Below, in pieces: positions 7,696-15,657 of a stretch of 64,000 nucleotides of DNA. The position numbers and the translations under genes are program-made. The notes under the pieces were generated by a model that worked only from the letters and a program-made list of their open reading frames with translations, had not been told where the DNA came from and did not search any database. The first letter of the stretch is position 1; each line of letters opens with the position of its first letter. The stretch comes from Bacteroidota bacterium (lineage in GTDB: Bacteria > Bacteroidota > Bacteroidia > 2-12-FULL-35-15), in the NCBI GenBank assembly GCA_947504725.1, contig CANNHN010000001.1, forward strand, positions 186,001 through 250,000. Direction: 5' to 3'.

Positions 7696-8615
7696 TGCAA
7701 AATTTTGAATTAACGATTCTTGGTTGCAGCAGTGCAACTCCAACATCTAAAAGAAATCCAACCGCTCAGCTACTTAACATAGCTGAGCGGTTTTTTTTAA
7801 TAGATTGTGGCGAGGCAACTCAAATTCAATTACGCAGATTCAAACTAAAGTTTCAGCGCATCAACCACATTTTTATCAGTCATTTGCATGGCGATCATTA
7901 TTTAGGATTAATGGGCTTAATTTCTAGTATGCATTTATTGGGACGTACAGTTGAACTTCACTTATATTGTCCAGCCGAACTTCAAGAAATTATTGAAATT
8001 CAGTTCAAACATTCTCAATCATACATTAAGTTTCCTATAGTTTATCATGCGCACAATTATGTTAACAACGAATTGATTTTTGAAGACGAAAGAGTAGAAG
8101 TGAGAACAATTGTCTTAAATCATCGCATACCTTGTTGTGGTTTTGTTTTTAAAGAAAAGCCTTTGTTGCCAACCATTTCGAAAGAAGCAATTCACTTATT
8201 TCAATTAACTGTTGACGAAATTGTAGCGATAAAAGCAGGTGGAGATTTTGTAAAAAGATCAGGTGAAATTATTAAGAATTCTGAACTCCTAAGTATACCG
8301 AATTCTCCAAGAAGCTATGCTTATTGCTCAGACACATGTTATGATGAAAGACTTTTAGAATATATAAAAGGAGTTAACCTCTTGTATCACGAAGCCACAT
8401 TTTTAAATGAAATGCAAGAAAGGGCAAAGGAAACCTATCATACAACTGCATTACAGGCAGGTACAATTGCTAAAAAAGCAGAAGTGAAACAATTGATGAT
8501 TGGACATTATTCAGCTCGTTATAAGGATTTACAACCATTGTTAGACGAAGCTAAATCCGTTTTTGAGAATACAGTTTTAGCCATTGAAGGGGAAAGTACC
8601 ATCGTGCATAACTAA
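7695..8615 (+). CDS. rnz: Ribonuclease Z (tRNA 3' endonuclease)
   Basis: This 306-residue metallo-beta-lactamase fold protein begins with the family start (LTILGCSSATPTSKRNPTAQ), followed by FLIDCGEATQIQLRR. The zinc motif HLHGDH is in FISHLHGDHYLGL (about residues 61-73), and later histidine and aspartate ligands appear in CSDTCYDE, YHEATF and MIGHYSARY. The length is normal for short-form RNase Z. It trims 3' trailers from tRNA precursors. The start codon overlaps the preceding stop (TAATG), so translation is coupled. Codons 22-35 contain a perfect 13-bp inverted repeat and a run of eight Ts (separate entry), a DNA feature that should reduce transcription into the rest of the gene. Confidence 0.94.
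   Translation: MQNFELTILGCSSATPTSKRNPTAQLLNIAERFFLIDCGEATQIQLRRFKLKFQRINHIFISHLHGDHYLGLMGLISSMHLLGRTVELHLYCPAELQEIIEIQFKHSQSYIKFPIVYHAHNYVNNELIFEDERVEVRTIVLNHRIPCCGFVFKEKPLLPTISKEAIHLFQLTVDEIVAIKAGGDFVKRSGEIIKNSELLSIPNSPRSYAYCSDTCYDERLLEYIKGVNLLYHEATFLNEMQERAKETYHTTALQAGTIAKKAEVKQLMIGHYSARYKDLQPLLDEAKSVFENTVLAIEGESTIVHN
7760..7798 (+). terminator. Intrinsic terminator embedded in the rnz coding sequence
   Basis: AACCGCTCAGCTA at 7760-7772 is perfectly repeated as TAGCTGAGCGGTT at 7780-7792, with a 7-base loop and eight Ts at 7791-7798. The stem encodes TAQLLNIAERFF of RNase Z, so the sequence is both coding and terminator-like. It lies 65 bases after the stop of the T9SS cargo gene, the usual place for that gene's own terminator. 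Confidence 0.8.
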
Positions 8616-8637
8616 ACTCAAAAAAATCACCCAAAAG

Positions 8638-8668
8638 TTTGCAGAAACCAATTCAATTTGTACTTTTG
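8638..8668 (+). promoter_or_regulatory. Promoter of the LuxR-type response regulator gene
   Basis: TTTG at 8638-8641 and TACTTTTG at 8661-8668 are full matches to the Bacteroidota -33 and -7 elements with a 19-base spacer. The GTG start is 32 bases downstream. Confidence 0.7.
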
Positions 8669-8700
8669 ACTATTATTTAAAATCAATCTAAATAAAGAAA

Positions 8701-9366
8701 GTGCAAAAAATCAAGATTATTATAGCTGATAGTCATTTCCTAAGTCGCAAAGGTTTAGCGATTGTGCTTGAGGAAAATACTGATTTTTCATTACTTTCAG
8801 AAGCTTTGAGCACTTCTGATTTGGTAAATCAATCCAAATTTTATCACCCTGACTTAATTATTATCGATTATACTTCTGCTAATTTCAATCTGGAGAGTAT
8901 CCCACAAATAGTTAAAAAATACCCGAATACACATTTATTAGCGATTACAGATTTGCAAAGCAATATTTCCATTGCAAAAGCATTAAATTTAGGTGTTACC
9001 AGTCATTTGTTAAAAGATTGTGATCAAGACGAGATTGTAGAAGCAATTTACAAAACGGCTAAAGGCGAAAATTTTATGTGTGGGAAAATTGCAAGTGCTG
9101 TTTTAGTTGACAAAACGCTTGTCAACGAATATACTTGCGAAGGATTAAACATCAGTGACCGTGAAATGGAAATCATTAAGCTGATTGCGGAAGGATTATC
9201 TAATAAAGAAGTAGCTGATAAATTATTTTTAAGTACTCACACCGTTACTACACACCGCAAAAACATCATGAACAAACTTGGAGTAAACAATACTGCTGGA
9301 TTGGTTCTGTTTGCTGTTCGTGAGAATATCATTTCTCCAAACCATTTCCTTTTTGCTGGGAATTAA
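8701..9366 (+). CDS. Two-component response regulator, NarL/FixJ (LuxR-HTH) family
   Basis: The protein has 221 residues starting with GTG. A receiver domain occupies about residues 3-120, with phospho-acceptor Asp56 (LIIIDYTS), the switch threonine in LLAITDLQ and the lysine in HLLKDC. The first acidic pocket reads ADSH instead of the usual DDH, so one acid is a serine. A LuxR-type helix-turn-helix follows at about 149-210 (SDREMEIIKLIAEGLSNKEV, then THTVTTHRKNIMNKLGV). The partner kinase is not adjacent. The next gene on the same strand is a TonB receptor whose promoter carries two tandem palindromes, a plausible target for this regulator. That link is inference from position only. Confidence 0.92.
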   Translation: MQKIKIIIADSHFLSRKGLAIVLEENTDFSLLSEALSTSDLVNQSKFYHPDLIIIDYTSANFNLESIPQIVKKYPNTHLLAITDLQSNISIAKALNLGVTSHLLKDCDQDEIVEAIYKTAKGENFMCGKIASAVLVDKTLVNEYTCEGLNISDREMEIIKLIAEGLSNKEVADKLFLSTHTVTTHRKNIMNKLGVNNTAGLVLFAVRENIISPNHFLFAGN

Positions 9367-9495
9367 CTATCCTTTTTTTTCTGTTTTTTTTTAATGCATT
9401 TTTTCATAAGCCAAATCTCGTTTTCTATTCCAGTATTTAGATAATCATATTTCTCTATTTCAATCAATCATGTTGAAAATATTGATTTTCTAGCC

Positions 9496-9540
9496 ATACC
9501 TAAAAGATGGTATAAACGTAAAATACCTAAAATGCGGTAT
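9496..9540 (+). promoter_or_regulatory. Two tandem palindromes ATACC-N8-GGTAT upstream of the TonB receptor
   Basis: ATACC-taaaagat-GGTAT at 9496-9513 and ATACC-taaaatgc-GGTAT at 9523-9540 are two copies of the same palindrome, 27 bases apart. They share the longer string ATACCTAAAA. The second copy covers the place where a -33 element would be. This looks like an activator- or repressor-binding site of a dimeric regulator. Confidence 0.65.
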
Positions 9541-9561
9541 TCCTAAAACAAAATCTAAAAC

Positions 9562-9569
9562 TACATTTG
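9562..9569 (+). promoter_or_regulatory. -7 box of the FecA-like TonB receptor gene
   Basis: TACATTTG matches TAnnTTTG, 30 bases before the ATG at 9600. No TTG is found at the -33 distance; the tandem palindromes occupy that position. Activation by a bound protein would fit. Confidence 0.5.
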
Positions 9570-9599
9570 CGTATAATTTATAATCAATATAAATAATTT

Positions 9600-12281
9600 A
9601 TGCGACAAATTTTACAGGCCATTTTCATTCTTATTTCTTCTGTTTCTATGTTTGCACAAAATGCAAAAATTACAGGAACATTAAAAAACGAAGTCGACAA
9701 TTCTTCACTTCCATACATATCCGTCAATTTAGATGGAACAGCATCAACTAACTCTGATTTAAAAGGAAATTATGAGTTTTCGAATGTGGCAATTGGAGAG
9801 CACAAAATTACTTTTTCTGCTTTGGGATATCAAAAGAGCGAAATTAGTGTAAAGATTACTTCTGAAAACGAAGCTATTCAACTACCAGAAACGAGATTGA
9901 AACAAAGTGCTATAATGATTCAAGAAGTGGTTGTTAATTCGCCTGCAACTCATTTCTCATCACGTTACGAAGGTTCGAATGTTATTATTTCAGCTAAAGA
10001 AATTCAATTAAGCAAGCCTATTGGCACAGAAGAAGTACTCAAAAAGGTGGCTGGTGTAAATGTATCTGGAGATATGGGGATTTCTAATCGATTAAATGTT
10101 GGAATCCGCGGTTCATATCCTAGAAGATCAGCAAACATTTTATTAATGGAAGATGGAACACCAATAGCTCCCGCTCCATATCTTTCTCCTGAAGCATATT
10201 ATAATCCACCTAGCGACCGATTAGACGGGATTGAAATATTAAAAGGTGCAGATATTTTGGCATTTGGTAGCAATACTATGTATGGGGCAATAAATTACAT
10301 TACTAAAAAGCCACCTACTAAACCAACACTTGGAATCAATTTAGTAGCAGGTGAAAATGGCTATCATTCCGAATATCTTACTTATGGAGGAACTTGGAAT
10401 AATGTTGGCGCAGAACTACAAGTATTAAACAAAGAGTTTGATGGATTTCAAGATAATTCACAATCGGCAATCTTTAACACTTCTGCTAAATTGTATGCCG
10501 AATTAAATCCCCGTTCATCTGTATATGTTAAATTAAATTATCATCAAGAAAAATCTAAAGCAAGTTATAGTGCATTAACTCCGTATTCATATACGATTGA
10601 TCCTCGTCAAAACCCTTTTGATTCGGATGATTTACACACAAAACGATATGCTGTTGACTTGATTCACAATTATAAAGTATCAAAAAATAGTTTACTTTCT
10701 TCTAAAGTTTATGTTTCGCAATTTCAGCGTGATTGGTGGCGACAAGAAAATACGATTATCAAAGCATCAACAGCAGCATCGTATTTAGGAGATGATATTT
10801 ACAATGCCAGCTATGCATATTTGAATGGACAATCTTTTGGTGATAATGATTACATAAGAGTTGGGAAAATTGTTGGAGGTAAAGAAAGCACCCGCGCTAG
10901 AAATCGTTTATTCAGAGTAGGTGGAGTACAAGAAAACTACAAGTATAATCTTGATAAAGGCGATTTTAAGATGAACTTGGAAATTATGGCAAAAGGCCAT
11001 TGGGAAACATTTGCCAATGTTGAATTAAAAAATGATTCATCTCGTTTTTCAAGAAGTGGAATATTAGATAAGGATCAGTTTTTTGAATTGTCTGCATACT
11101 CTGGATTACTCAAAGATAAATTTTCATTAAAAAAGTTTTCTTTTACACCTTCATTACGATATGAGTGGGTTGAAATGCGCTCATACGATAGACTAGCAAT
11201 TTCTAAAATGATAACCAACGATGGAAGTAAGCATTTTGGTAGTCAAAAAAATGTTTATTCGAGTTTTGTTCCTGGTGCATCTTTGTCGTATGATATTTTA
11301 TCAAAAGGAGCTAACCGAATATCTGCATATGCTGGTATTTATAGAGGATACACTGCCCCAACTGCTGAAACTGGCTTTTTAAATGTTGAAGATGGTATTG
11401 TTTCAACACCTACTGTAGATAAGCCAATTAATCGTCTTCCAGAAACAAGTTTGAATTATGAAATCGGTGTTAGAGGTTGCTTACTTAAAGAGTTTGCTTG
11501 TATTCAAGCAACCTATTTCAATAATTCAATATCGAATTATTATTCTGCCGGACGAAATGAAGCTTTTCAAACACTTGGTTCTGTAAACATAAACGGAATA
11601 GAAAGTGTTCTAAATCTCAATTTGCATAAATTGTATGAAAACCAAAAACATCAAGTGGTTGTTAGCTTTTCAGGTACAATGATGAAAGGAAAAGTGTTAA
11701 GTGGATTACTAAAAGATTCAGATTTATTAAAAGCAAAACATACGAATGAAACGAAAGGAGAACTTATTGATAAAATTAATGCTGAAAGAAACGGCTATGA
11801 TGTTTATTTTACGAGTGCTTCAGGCGGTGATAGTTTAGTTACTGGTGAATTAACTATTGATGATTTTAGTAAGATAAAGCGTTTAGATTTTATTTTTGGG
11901 GACGATGGTATAGCAAATAATACAGTGCCGTACTTGCCGCCATATATCTTAAATGCTCGAATCTCTTATTCATACAAGGGTTTCAATTTCGGTGTCAATT
12001 TTAATTATGTAGCGAAGCAATATACCGACTACTTGAATTTTGATAACGAAACTGCCGAAGGAGCTATTGGAAGTTTGGCCGCATTTAAAACGATAGATGC
12101 AAATGTTTCTTACGCATTTGAAAATCACAAAAATAAATACTTAAGCGGATTGACTATTTTTGTAGCAGCTAAAAATATTACAGATGAAGTTTACAAAGCA
12201 TCTCGTTTACATCGTTTATCATCAGGAATTATGCCTGGTGGATTTCGTCAAATCAATGCTGGCATTAAGTTAAATTTTTAA
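9600..12281 (+). CDS. TonB-dependent outer membrane receptor, FecA-like
   Basis: The protein has 893 residues. It has a signal peptide (IFILISSVSMFAQ), then a carboxypeptidase-regulatory-like domain at about 22-95 (NVAIGEHKITFSALGYQKSE), as is common in Bacteroidota receptors. The plug domain at about 120-235 includes VLKKVAGVNVSGDMG, ILLMEDGTPIAPAPYLSPEA and ILKGADILAFGSNTMYGAIN. The plug wording (DGTPI.PAPY, then YGAINYITK) resembles ferric citrate-type receptors. A beta-barrel follows and ends INAGIKLNF with the terminal phenylalanine expected for BAM-dependent insertion. The substrate is not proven; iron chelates are the most likely. The gene lies downstream of a response regulator gene and a tandem palindrome, and is closed by a hairpin terminator. 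Confidence 0.88.
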   Translation: MRQILQAIFILISSVSMFAQNAKITGTLKNEVDNSSLPYISVNLDGTASTNSDLKGNYEFSNVAIGEHKITFSALGYQKSEISVKITSENEAIQLPETRLKQSAIMIQEVVVNSPATHFSSRYEGSNVIISAKEIQLSKPIGTEEVLKKVAGVNVSGDMGISNRLNVGIRGSYPRRSANILLMEDGTPIAPAPYLSPEAYYNPPSDRLDGIEILKGADILAFGSNTMYGAINYITKKPPTKPTLGINLVAGENGYHSEYLTYGGTWNNVGAELQVLNKEFDGFQDNSQSAIFNTSAKLYAELNPRSSVYVKLNYHQEKSKASYSALTPYSYTIDPRQNPFDSDDLHTKRYAVDLIHNYKVSKNSLLSSKVYVSQFQRDWWRQENTIIKASTAASYLGDDIYNASYAYLNGQSFGDNDYIRVGKIVGGKESTRARNRLFRVGGVQENYKYNLDKGDFKMNLEIMAKGHWETFANVELKNDSSRFSRSGILDKDQFFELSAYSGLLKDKFSLKKFSFTPSLRYEWVEMRSYDRLAISKMITNDGSKHFGSQKNVYSSFVPGASLSYDILSKGANRISAYAGIYRGYTAPTAETGFLNVEDGIVSTPTVDKPINRLPETSLNYEIGVRGCLLKEFACIQATYFNNSISNYYSAGRNEAFQTLGSVNINGIESVLNLNLHKLYENQKHQVVVSFSGTMMKGKVLSGLLKDSDLLKAKHTNETKGELIDKINAERNGYDVYFTSASGGDSLVTGELTIDDFSKIKRLDFIFGDDGIANNTVPYLPPYILNARISYSYKGFNFGVNFNYVAKQYTDYLNFDNETAEGAIGSLAAFKTIDANVSYAFENHKNKYLSGLTIFVAAKNITDEVYKASRLHRLSSGIMPGGFRQINAGIKLNF

Positions 12282-12302
12282 TTGTTTAGCTAATATTACT
12301 AG

Positions 12303-12337
12303 AAGCGTTCACAACTAACAGTGAGCGCTTTTTTTAT
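12303..12337 (+). terminator. Terminator of the TonB receptor gene
   Basis: AAGCGTTCAC pairs with GTGAGCGCTT (one G-U pair) across an 8-base loop, followed by a T run. It lies 21 bases after the stop codon. Confidence 0.85.
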
Positions 12338-12381
12338 TTTTGAGTTTTCAAATTGTTATATTTGGTGAAAATCAAGGTAAA

Positions 12382-13221
12382 ATGATTCTAATAGCAGACA
12401 GTGGCTCCACCAAAACAGATTGGCGGTTAATTGATGAAAAAAAGCAAATTCATCAGTTTTTGACTCAAGGCATCAATCCATATTTTAATACTACAGAACA
12501 AATTGCTGGTGTATTAAAATCTGAGCTCATTTCTAATATCCAGTATCCAATATCTAATATCTTTTTCTACGGAGCAGGCTGTAGAGTAGAAGACAAGAAA
12601 AAAATTGTAGAACTCGCTTTGTTGGAAGTCTTCCCCAATAGCAAAATTGTAATTCACTCGGATATTTTAGGAGCAGCCCATTCGCTTTGTGGGAAAAATG
12701 CTGGAATAGTAGCTATTTTAGGAACAGGAGCAAACACATGTTATTACGATGGATCAAATATCGCAGAAAACAGAACGTCTGCTGGTTTTATATTGGGAGA
12801 TGAAGGAAGTGGAGCACATATCGGCAAAACGTTCATTAAAGCATTCCTAAATGATGAAATGCCAAAAGATATTGCAGATAGATTTGTGGCTCGTTTTAAA
12901 TTGAGCAAGGATGATATTATTGACGCAGTTTATCGCCAACCCATGCCCAACCGTTTTTTAGCCTCGTTTAGTAAATTCATATATCAAAATTTAAAGGAGC
13001 AATTCATAATAGATTTAGTTGCAAATTGTTTTCACCAATTTTTTGATAAACATATCTGCAAATACGAAAAGCACAAAGAGGTTAAACTGAGCTGTACGGG
13101 ATCTGTTGCGTTTTATTATAGCAATATTTTAAGAGCTGTAGCTTTGGAGAAAGGTGTTTCTATTGATACGATCACAGAAACTCCGATTGCGGGGTTGACG
13201 TTGTATCATCTAGGTGAGTAG
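12382..13221 (+). CDS. BadF/BadG/BcrA/BcrD-type ATPase, probable N-acetylglucosamine kinase-like sugar kinase
   Basis: The protein has 279 residues with the start placed at the ATG at 12382, because the fold begins directly with the phosphate-1 motif LIADSGSTKTDWRLID. An upstream in-frame start at 12340 would add 14 unrelated residues and begin almost in the terminator. The second ATP motif is seen in VAILGTGANTCYYDG and the adenosine region in GFILGDEGSGAHIGK. The order and length fit the BadF/BadG group that includes eukaryotic-type GlcNAc kinases, which in Bacteroidota are short single-domain proteins. An amino-sugar kinase role is likely but not proven. It stands alone between two terminators. 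Confidence 0.85.
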   Translation: MILIADSGSTKTDWRLIDEKKQIHQFLTQGINPYFNTTEQIAGVLKSELISNIQYPISNIFFYGAGCRVEDKKKIVELALLEVFPNSKIVIHSDILGAAHSLCGKNAGIVAILGTGANTCYYDGSNIAENRTSAGFILGDEGSGAHIGKTFIKAFLNDEMPKDIADRFVARFKLSKDDIIDAVYRQPMPNRFLASFSKFIYQNLKEQFIIDLVANCFHQFFDKHICKYEKHKEVKLSCTGSVAFYYSNILRAVALEKGVSIDTITETPIAGLTLYHLGE

Positions 13222-13225
13222 TTCA

Positions 13226-13390
13226 TTTGCCACAAAGACGCTAAGGCGCAAAGTTTTTATTCCTAAGCAATAAAATAGCTTTTCTTTTTATCTGAAAAAA
13301 TTGCGTTGGATTTGAATTTCCCCAAAATAACATAAATAAAAAAACGCAAAGAAAAAAATATTCCTTTGCGTCTTAGCGCCTTTTGGCAAA
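13226..13390. repeat. Intergenic element bounded by inverted copies of a 27-base repeat
   Basis: The unit at 13226-13253 contains CAAAGACGCTAAGGCGCAAAG. Its inverted copy at 13364-13390 contains CTTTGCGTCTTAGCGCC and ends TTTTGGCAAA. The ends are about 85% complementary and enclose AT-rich sequence. Repeats of this wording are dispersed in many Bacteroidota genomes. The element fills the gap between two convergent genes and also supplies the yebC-side terminator. Confidence 0.75.
13336..13371 (-). terminator. Probable terminator of the YebC-family gene
   Basis: On the minus strand, ACGCAAAG and CTTTGCGT form an 8-bp stem followed by TTTTTTATTT, about 32 bases after the stop at 13403. The 12-base loop is long, so efficiency is uncertain. 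Confidence 0.55.
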
Positions 13391-13402
13391 AATAGTATGA
13401 GA

Positions 13403-14110
13403 CTACTTCATGTTATGATAAACAGTCTGCACATCATCATCTTCCTCTAATTTACTTATCAACTTCATTACTTCTTCTACTTGAGCATCGCTTAATTCAA
13501 CAGTTAAATTAGGTATACGCTCTAATTCAGAACTGATAATGTCTAACTTTTTTTCTTCCAGTGCTTTTTGCATTTTACCAAAATCAGTGAAAGCTGTATA
13601 AATTACAATTTCTTCTTCGTCACTTTCTATTTCGTCTGCACCAAAATCAATCAATTCGAATTCCAGCTCTTCTAAGTTTGCGTTTTCACTCTTAATGCGA
13701 AATACACCCTTACGGTCAAATAAGTAGTCTAATGAGCCAGTTTTGCCTAATTCTCCACCATATTTATTAAAGTTCATACGTACGTTTGCAACAGTACGCG
13801 TTGGATTATCAGTAGCACATTCAATTAAAACGGCAATTCCATACAATCCTTTCCCTTCATAAACAACTTCTTCAAGGTTACTAGAGTCTTTTGATGTAGC
13901 TCTTTTTATTGCAGCATCAATATTAACTTTCGGCATGTTCAAGCCTTTCGCATTCTGAATAGCTACTCTTAATCGTGAATTTCCATCTGGATCTCCACCA
14001 CCTAGTTTTATTGCAATGGCAATCTCTTTTCCAATTCTAGTAAAACCTTTCGCCATTTTATCGTAGCGAGCAAACATTTTGTACTTCCGTTTTTCAAATA
14101 CACGTCCCAT
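13403..14110 (-). CDS. YebC/PmpR-family protein (transcriptional regulator / translation factor)
   Basis: The 235-residue protein has the three YebC domains. The N-terminal part (FEKRKYKMFARYDKMAKGF, then IGKEIAIAIKLGGGDPDGN) is family typical, with the conserved run NMPKVNIDAAIKRA at about residues 58-71. The second and third domains include VYEGKGLYGIAVLIE and LIDFGADEIE. YebC proteins were described as DNA-binding regulators. Recent work on the family also implicates them in translation of proline-rich stretches. I cannot tell which applies here. The gene follows a T9SS cargo gene after 63 bases containing a hairpin, and may have its own promoter. Confidence 0.93.
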   Translation of the reverse strand: MGRVFEKRKYKMFARYDKMAKGFTRIGKEIAIAIKLGGGDPDGNSRLRVAIQNAKGLNMPKVNIDAAIKRATSKDSSNLEEVVYEGKGLYGIAVLIECATDNPTRTVANVRMNFNKYGGELGKTGSLDYLFDRKGVFRIKSENANLEELEFELIDFGADEIESDEEEIVIYTAFTDFGKMQKALEEKKLDIISSELERIPNLTVELSDAQVEEVMKLISKLEEDDDVQTVYHNMK

Positions 14111-14147
14111 AATAAAAAAATTATAAATTATTAATGCTAAATTATAT

Positions 14148-14174
14148 ATTCGATTTTAAATAAAAAAATCGAAT
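14148..14174 (-). other. Hairpin between the T9SS cargo gene and the YebC gene
   Basis: ATTCGATTTT and AAAATCGAAT form a perfect 10-bp stem with a 7-base loop, touching the stop codon of the upstream gene. No T run follows on the minus strand, so it is a weak terminator at best; mRNA 3'-end protection is an alternative. Confidence 0.45.
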
Positions 14175-15652
14175 TAATGTTGAACTATTATTTTTTGTGT
14201 TTTTACAGAAATATTATCTGATACTCGGATCATATACATTCCTTGCTTTAAATTTTCTGTTTCAATAACAATATTTTCGTTTCCTTTTACTTCCAATATT
14301 TCATCGAATATGTTTTTTCCAAGCGCATCAAAAAGTTCTATAATCGTTTTTCCTTGAAACAAACTTAAATCAATATTGATTTTATCATTTGCTGGATTAG
14401 GGTAAATACTAAAATTGATTTCTGCAGCTACAATACTTTCGGGAATAGCTGTAAAAAAACTAACTTCGGGAACACTTGCAAAACATAAAGTATCTGTTTT
14501 TATTAAATAAACATCGTCTATTCCCATGTTAAATCCATTGCTTGTTCCGCAAATAATAAAAGCATTATCATTTGTTGGCTCAACAGAAAATCCATCATCT
14601 CTTTGCAAAGTACCAAACGTTGTTAAGCCATAGTATGACCAATCACTTTTTAAAGTATAGAAAAATATATCACCATTTCCACTGCCATCACCATATGATT
14701 TTGTTGTTCCAGCCATTGATACCTTTCCGTTAGCATCTTCGGTGACTGAAAGGAATTTATCATCTAGTGTTCCACCTATTATTGTTTTAATTGAATCTGT
14801 AACTCCAAGTGGAGATATTTTTACCAGTATTGCATGGGAATTACCTAATCCGAAATTTTTTGATTCTCCAGTTAATAAATAACCTCCGAACATACTTTCT
14901 ACAACATCATTGCTGAAATCAGCAGCAGCACCACCATATTTATTCGACCATAAACTATCTCCTGTAGTCGCGTTTAATTTGAGAGTGTAAAAATCTCCAT
15001 CAATATCACCGTTGCTTTTACTAGTTCCGGTTACTAGATAATTACCATCACTGGTTTGAATAATTGACTTTGCAATGTCTTGCTCCGTTCCACCAAAGGT
15101 TTTTGTCCAAGTTGTGTCGCCATTCATATCGGTTTTGATGATGTAATAATCTTCATCACCATTACCGAAACTATATGTTTCTCCGCAAATAATATAGCCA
15201 CCATCAGCTGTTTGTTCTACACAATTTCCAAAGTCCCAATTTGATCCTCCGTATGTTTTTGACCAGCTAGTATTGTAATTCTTATCAAGCTTTATTAAAT
15301 AAAAATCATACCCCCCAGCTCCGTAACTATTAGTATAGCCTAATATTACATAGCCGCTATCGGCAGTTTGTTTAACACAGGTTCCTCTATCAATGTTTAT
15401 TCCTCCAAATGCTTGATGCCAATAAGGAACGCCAAGCGAATCTGTTTTAACCATGTAAATATCTGTACTTCCCGCTCCGAAACTACTTGTTGAGCCAACT
15501 AAAACATATCCGCTATCAATTGTTTGCTGAGCAGAAACGCCATAATCATAGCCGGTGTTACCAATTACTTTTCTGAATTTAATTTGTGCATTCATTAAAT
15601 TCCCAAATGAAATTAGAGCAATCAAAAGCAGAAGAAACCTTTTTATGTTCAT
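14174..15652 (-). CDS. Secreted repeat protein with T9SS type A sorting domain
   Basis: The protein has 492 residues. After a signal peptide (LLLLIALISFGNLMNAQ) come about seven repeats of roughly 50 residues. Their shared pattern is Gxx.D.G.xVxQTxDxGYxxxGxTxSxGxGxxDxYxxKxD, for example QTADGGYIICGETYSFGNGD. Repeats of this kind are predicted to form a beta-propeller-like fold. The C-terminal ~75 residues are a type A T9SS sorting domain (SIYPNPANDKINIDL ... GMYMIRVSDNISVKTQKIIV). Its role is unknown. It lies 5 bases after kdsA and is the last gene of a minus-strand operon that also encodes a DUF5723-like protein and a lipoprotein. Confidence 0.88.
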   Translation of the reverse strand: MNIKRFLLLLIALISFGNLMNAQIKFRKVIGNTGYDYGVSAQQTIDSGYVLVGSTSSFGAGSTDIYMVKTDSLGVPYWHQAFGGINIDRGTCVKQTADSGYVILGYTNSYGAGGYDFYLIKLDKNYNTSWSKTYGGSNWDFGNCVEQTADGGYIICGETYSFGNGDEDYYIIKTDMNGDTTWTKTFGGTEQDIAKSIIQTSDGNYLVTGTSKSNGDIDGDFYTLKLNATTGDSLWSNKYGGAAADFSNDVVESMFGGYLLTGESKNFGLGNSHAILVKISPLGVTDSIKTIIGGTLDDKFLSVTEDANGKVSMAGTTKSYGDGSGNGDIFFYTLKSDWSYYGLTTFGTLQRDDGFSVEPTNDNAFIICGTSNGFNMGIDDVYLIKTDTLCFASVPEVSFFTAIPESIVAAEINFSIYPNPANDKINIDLSLFQGKTIIELFDALGKNIFDEILEVKGNENIVIETENLKQGMYMIRVSDNISVKTQKIIVQH

Positions 15653-15657
15653 CGTTT

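Noticed and set aside
12340-12381. Upstream start of the BadF-type kinase
   Set aside because: It would begin almost on the terminator of the preceding gene and add 14 residues before the phosphate motif that begins this fold.
14174-15652. Internal repeats as a sign of recent duplication
   Set aside because: The ~50-residue repeats are too diverged at the DNA level; they are structural repeats of the protein.
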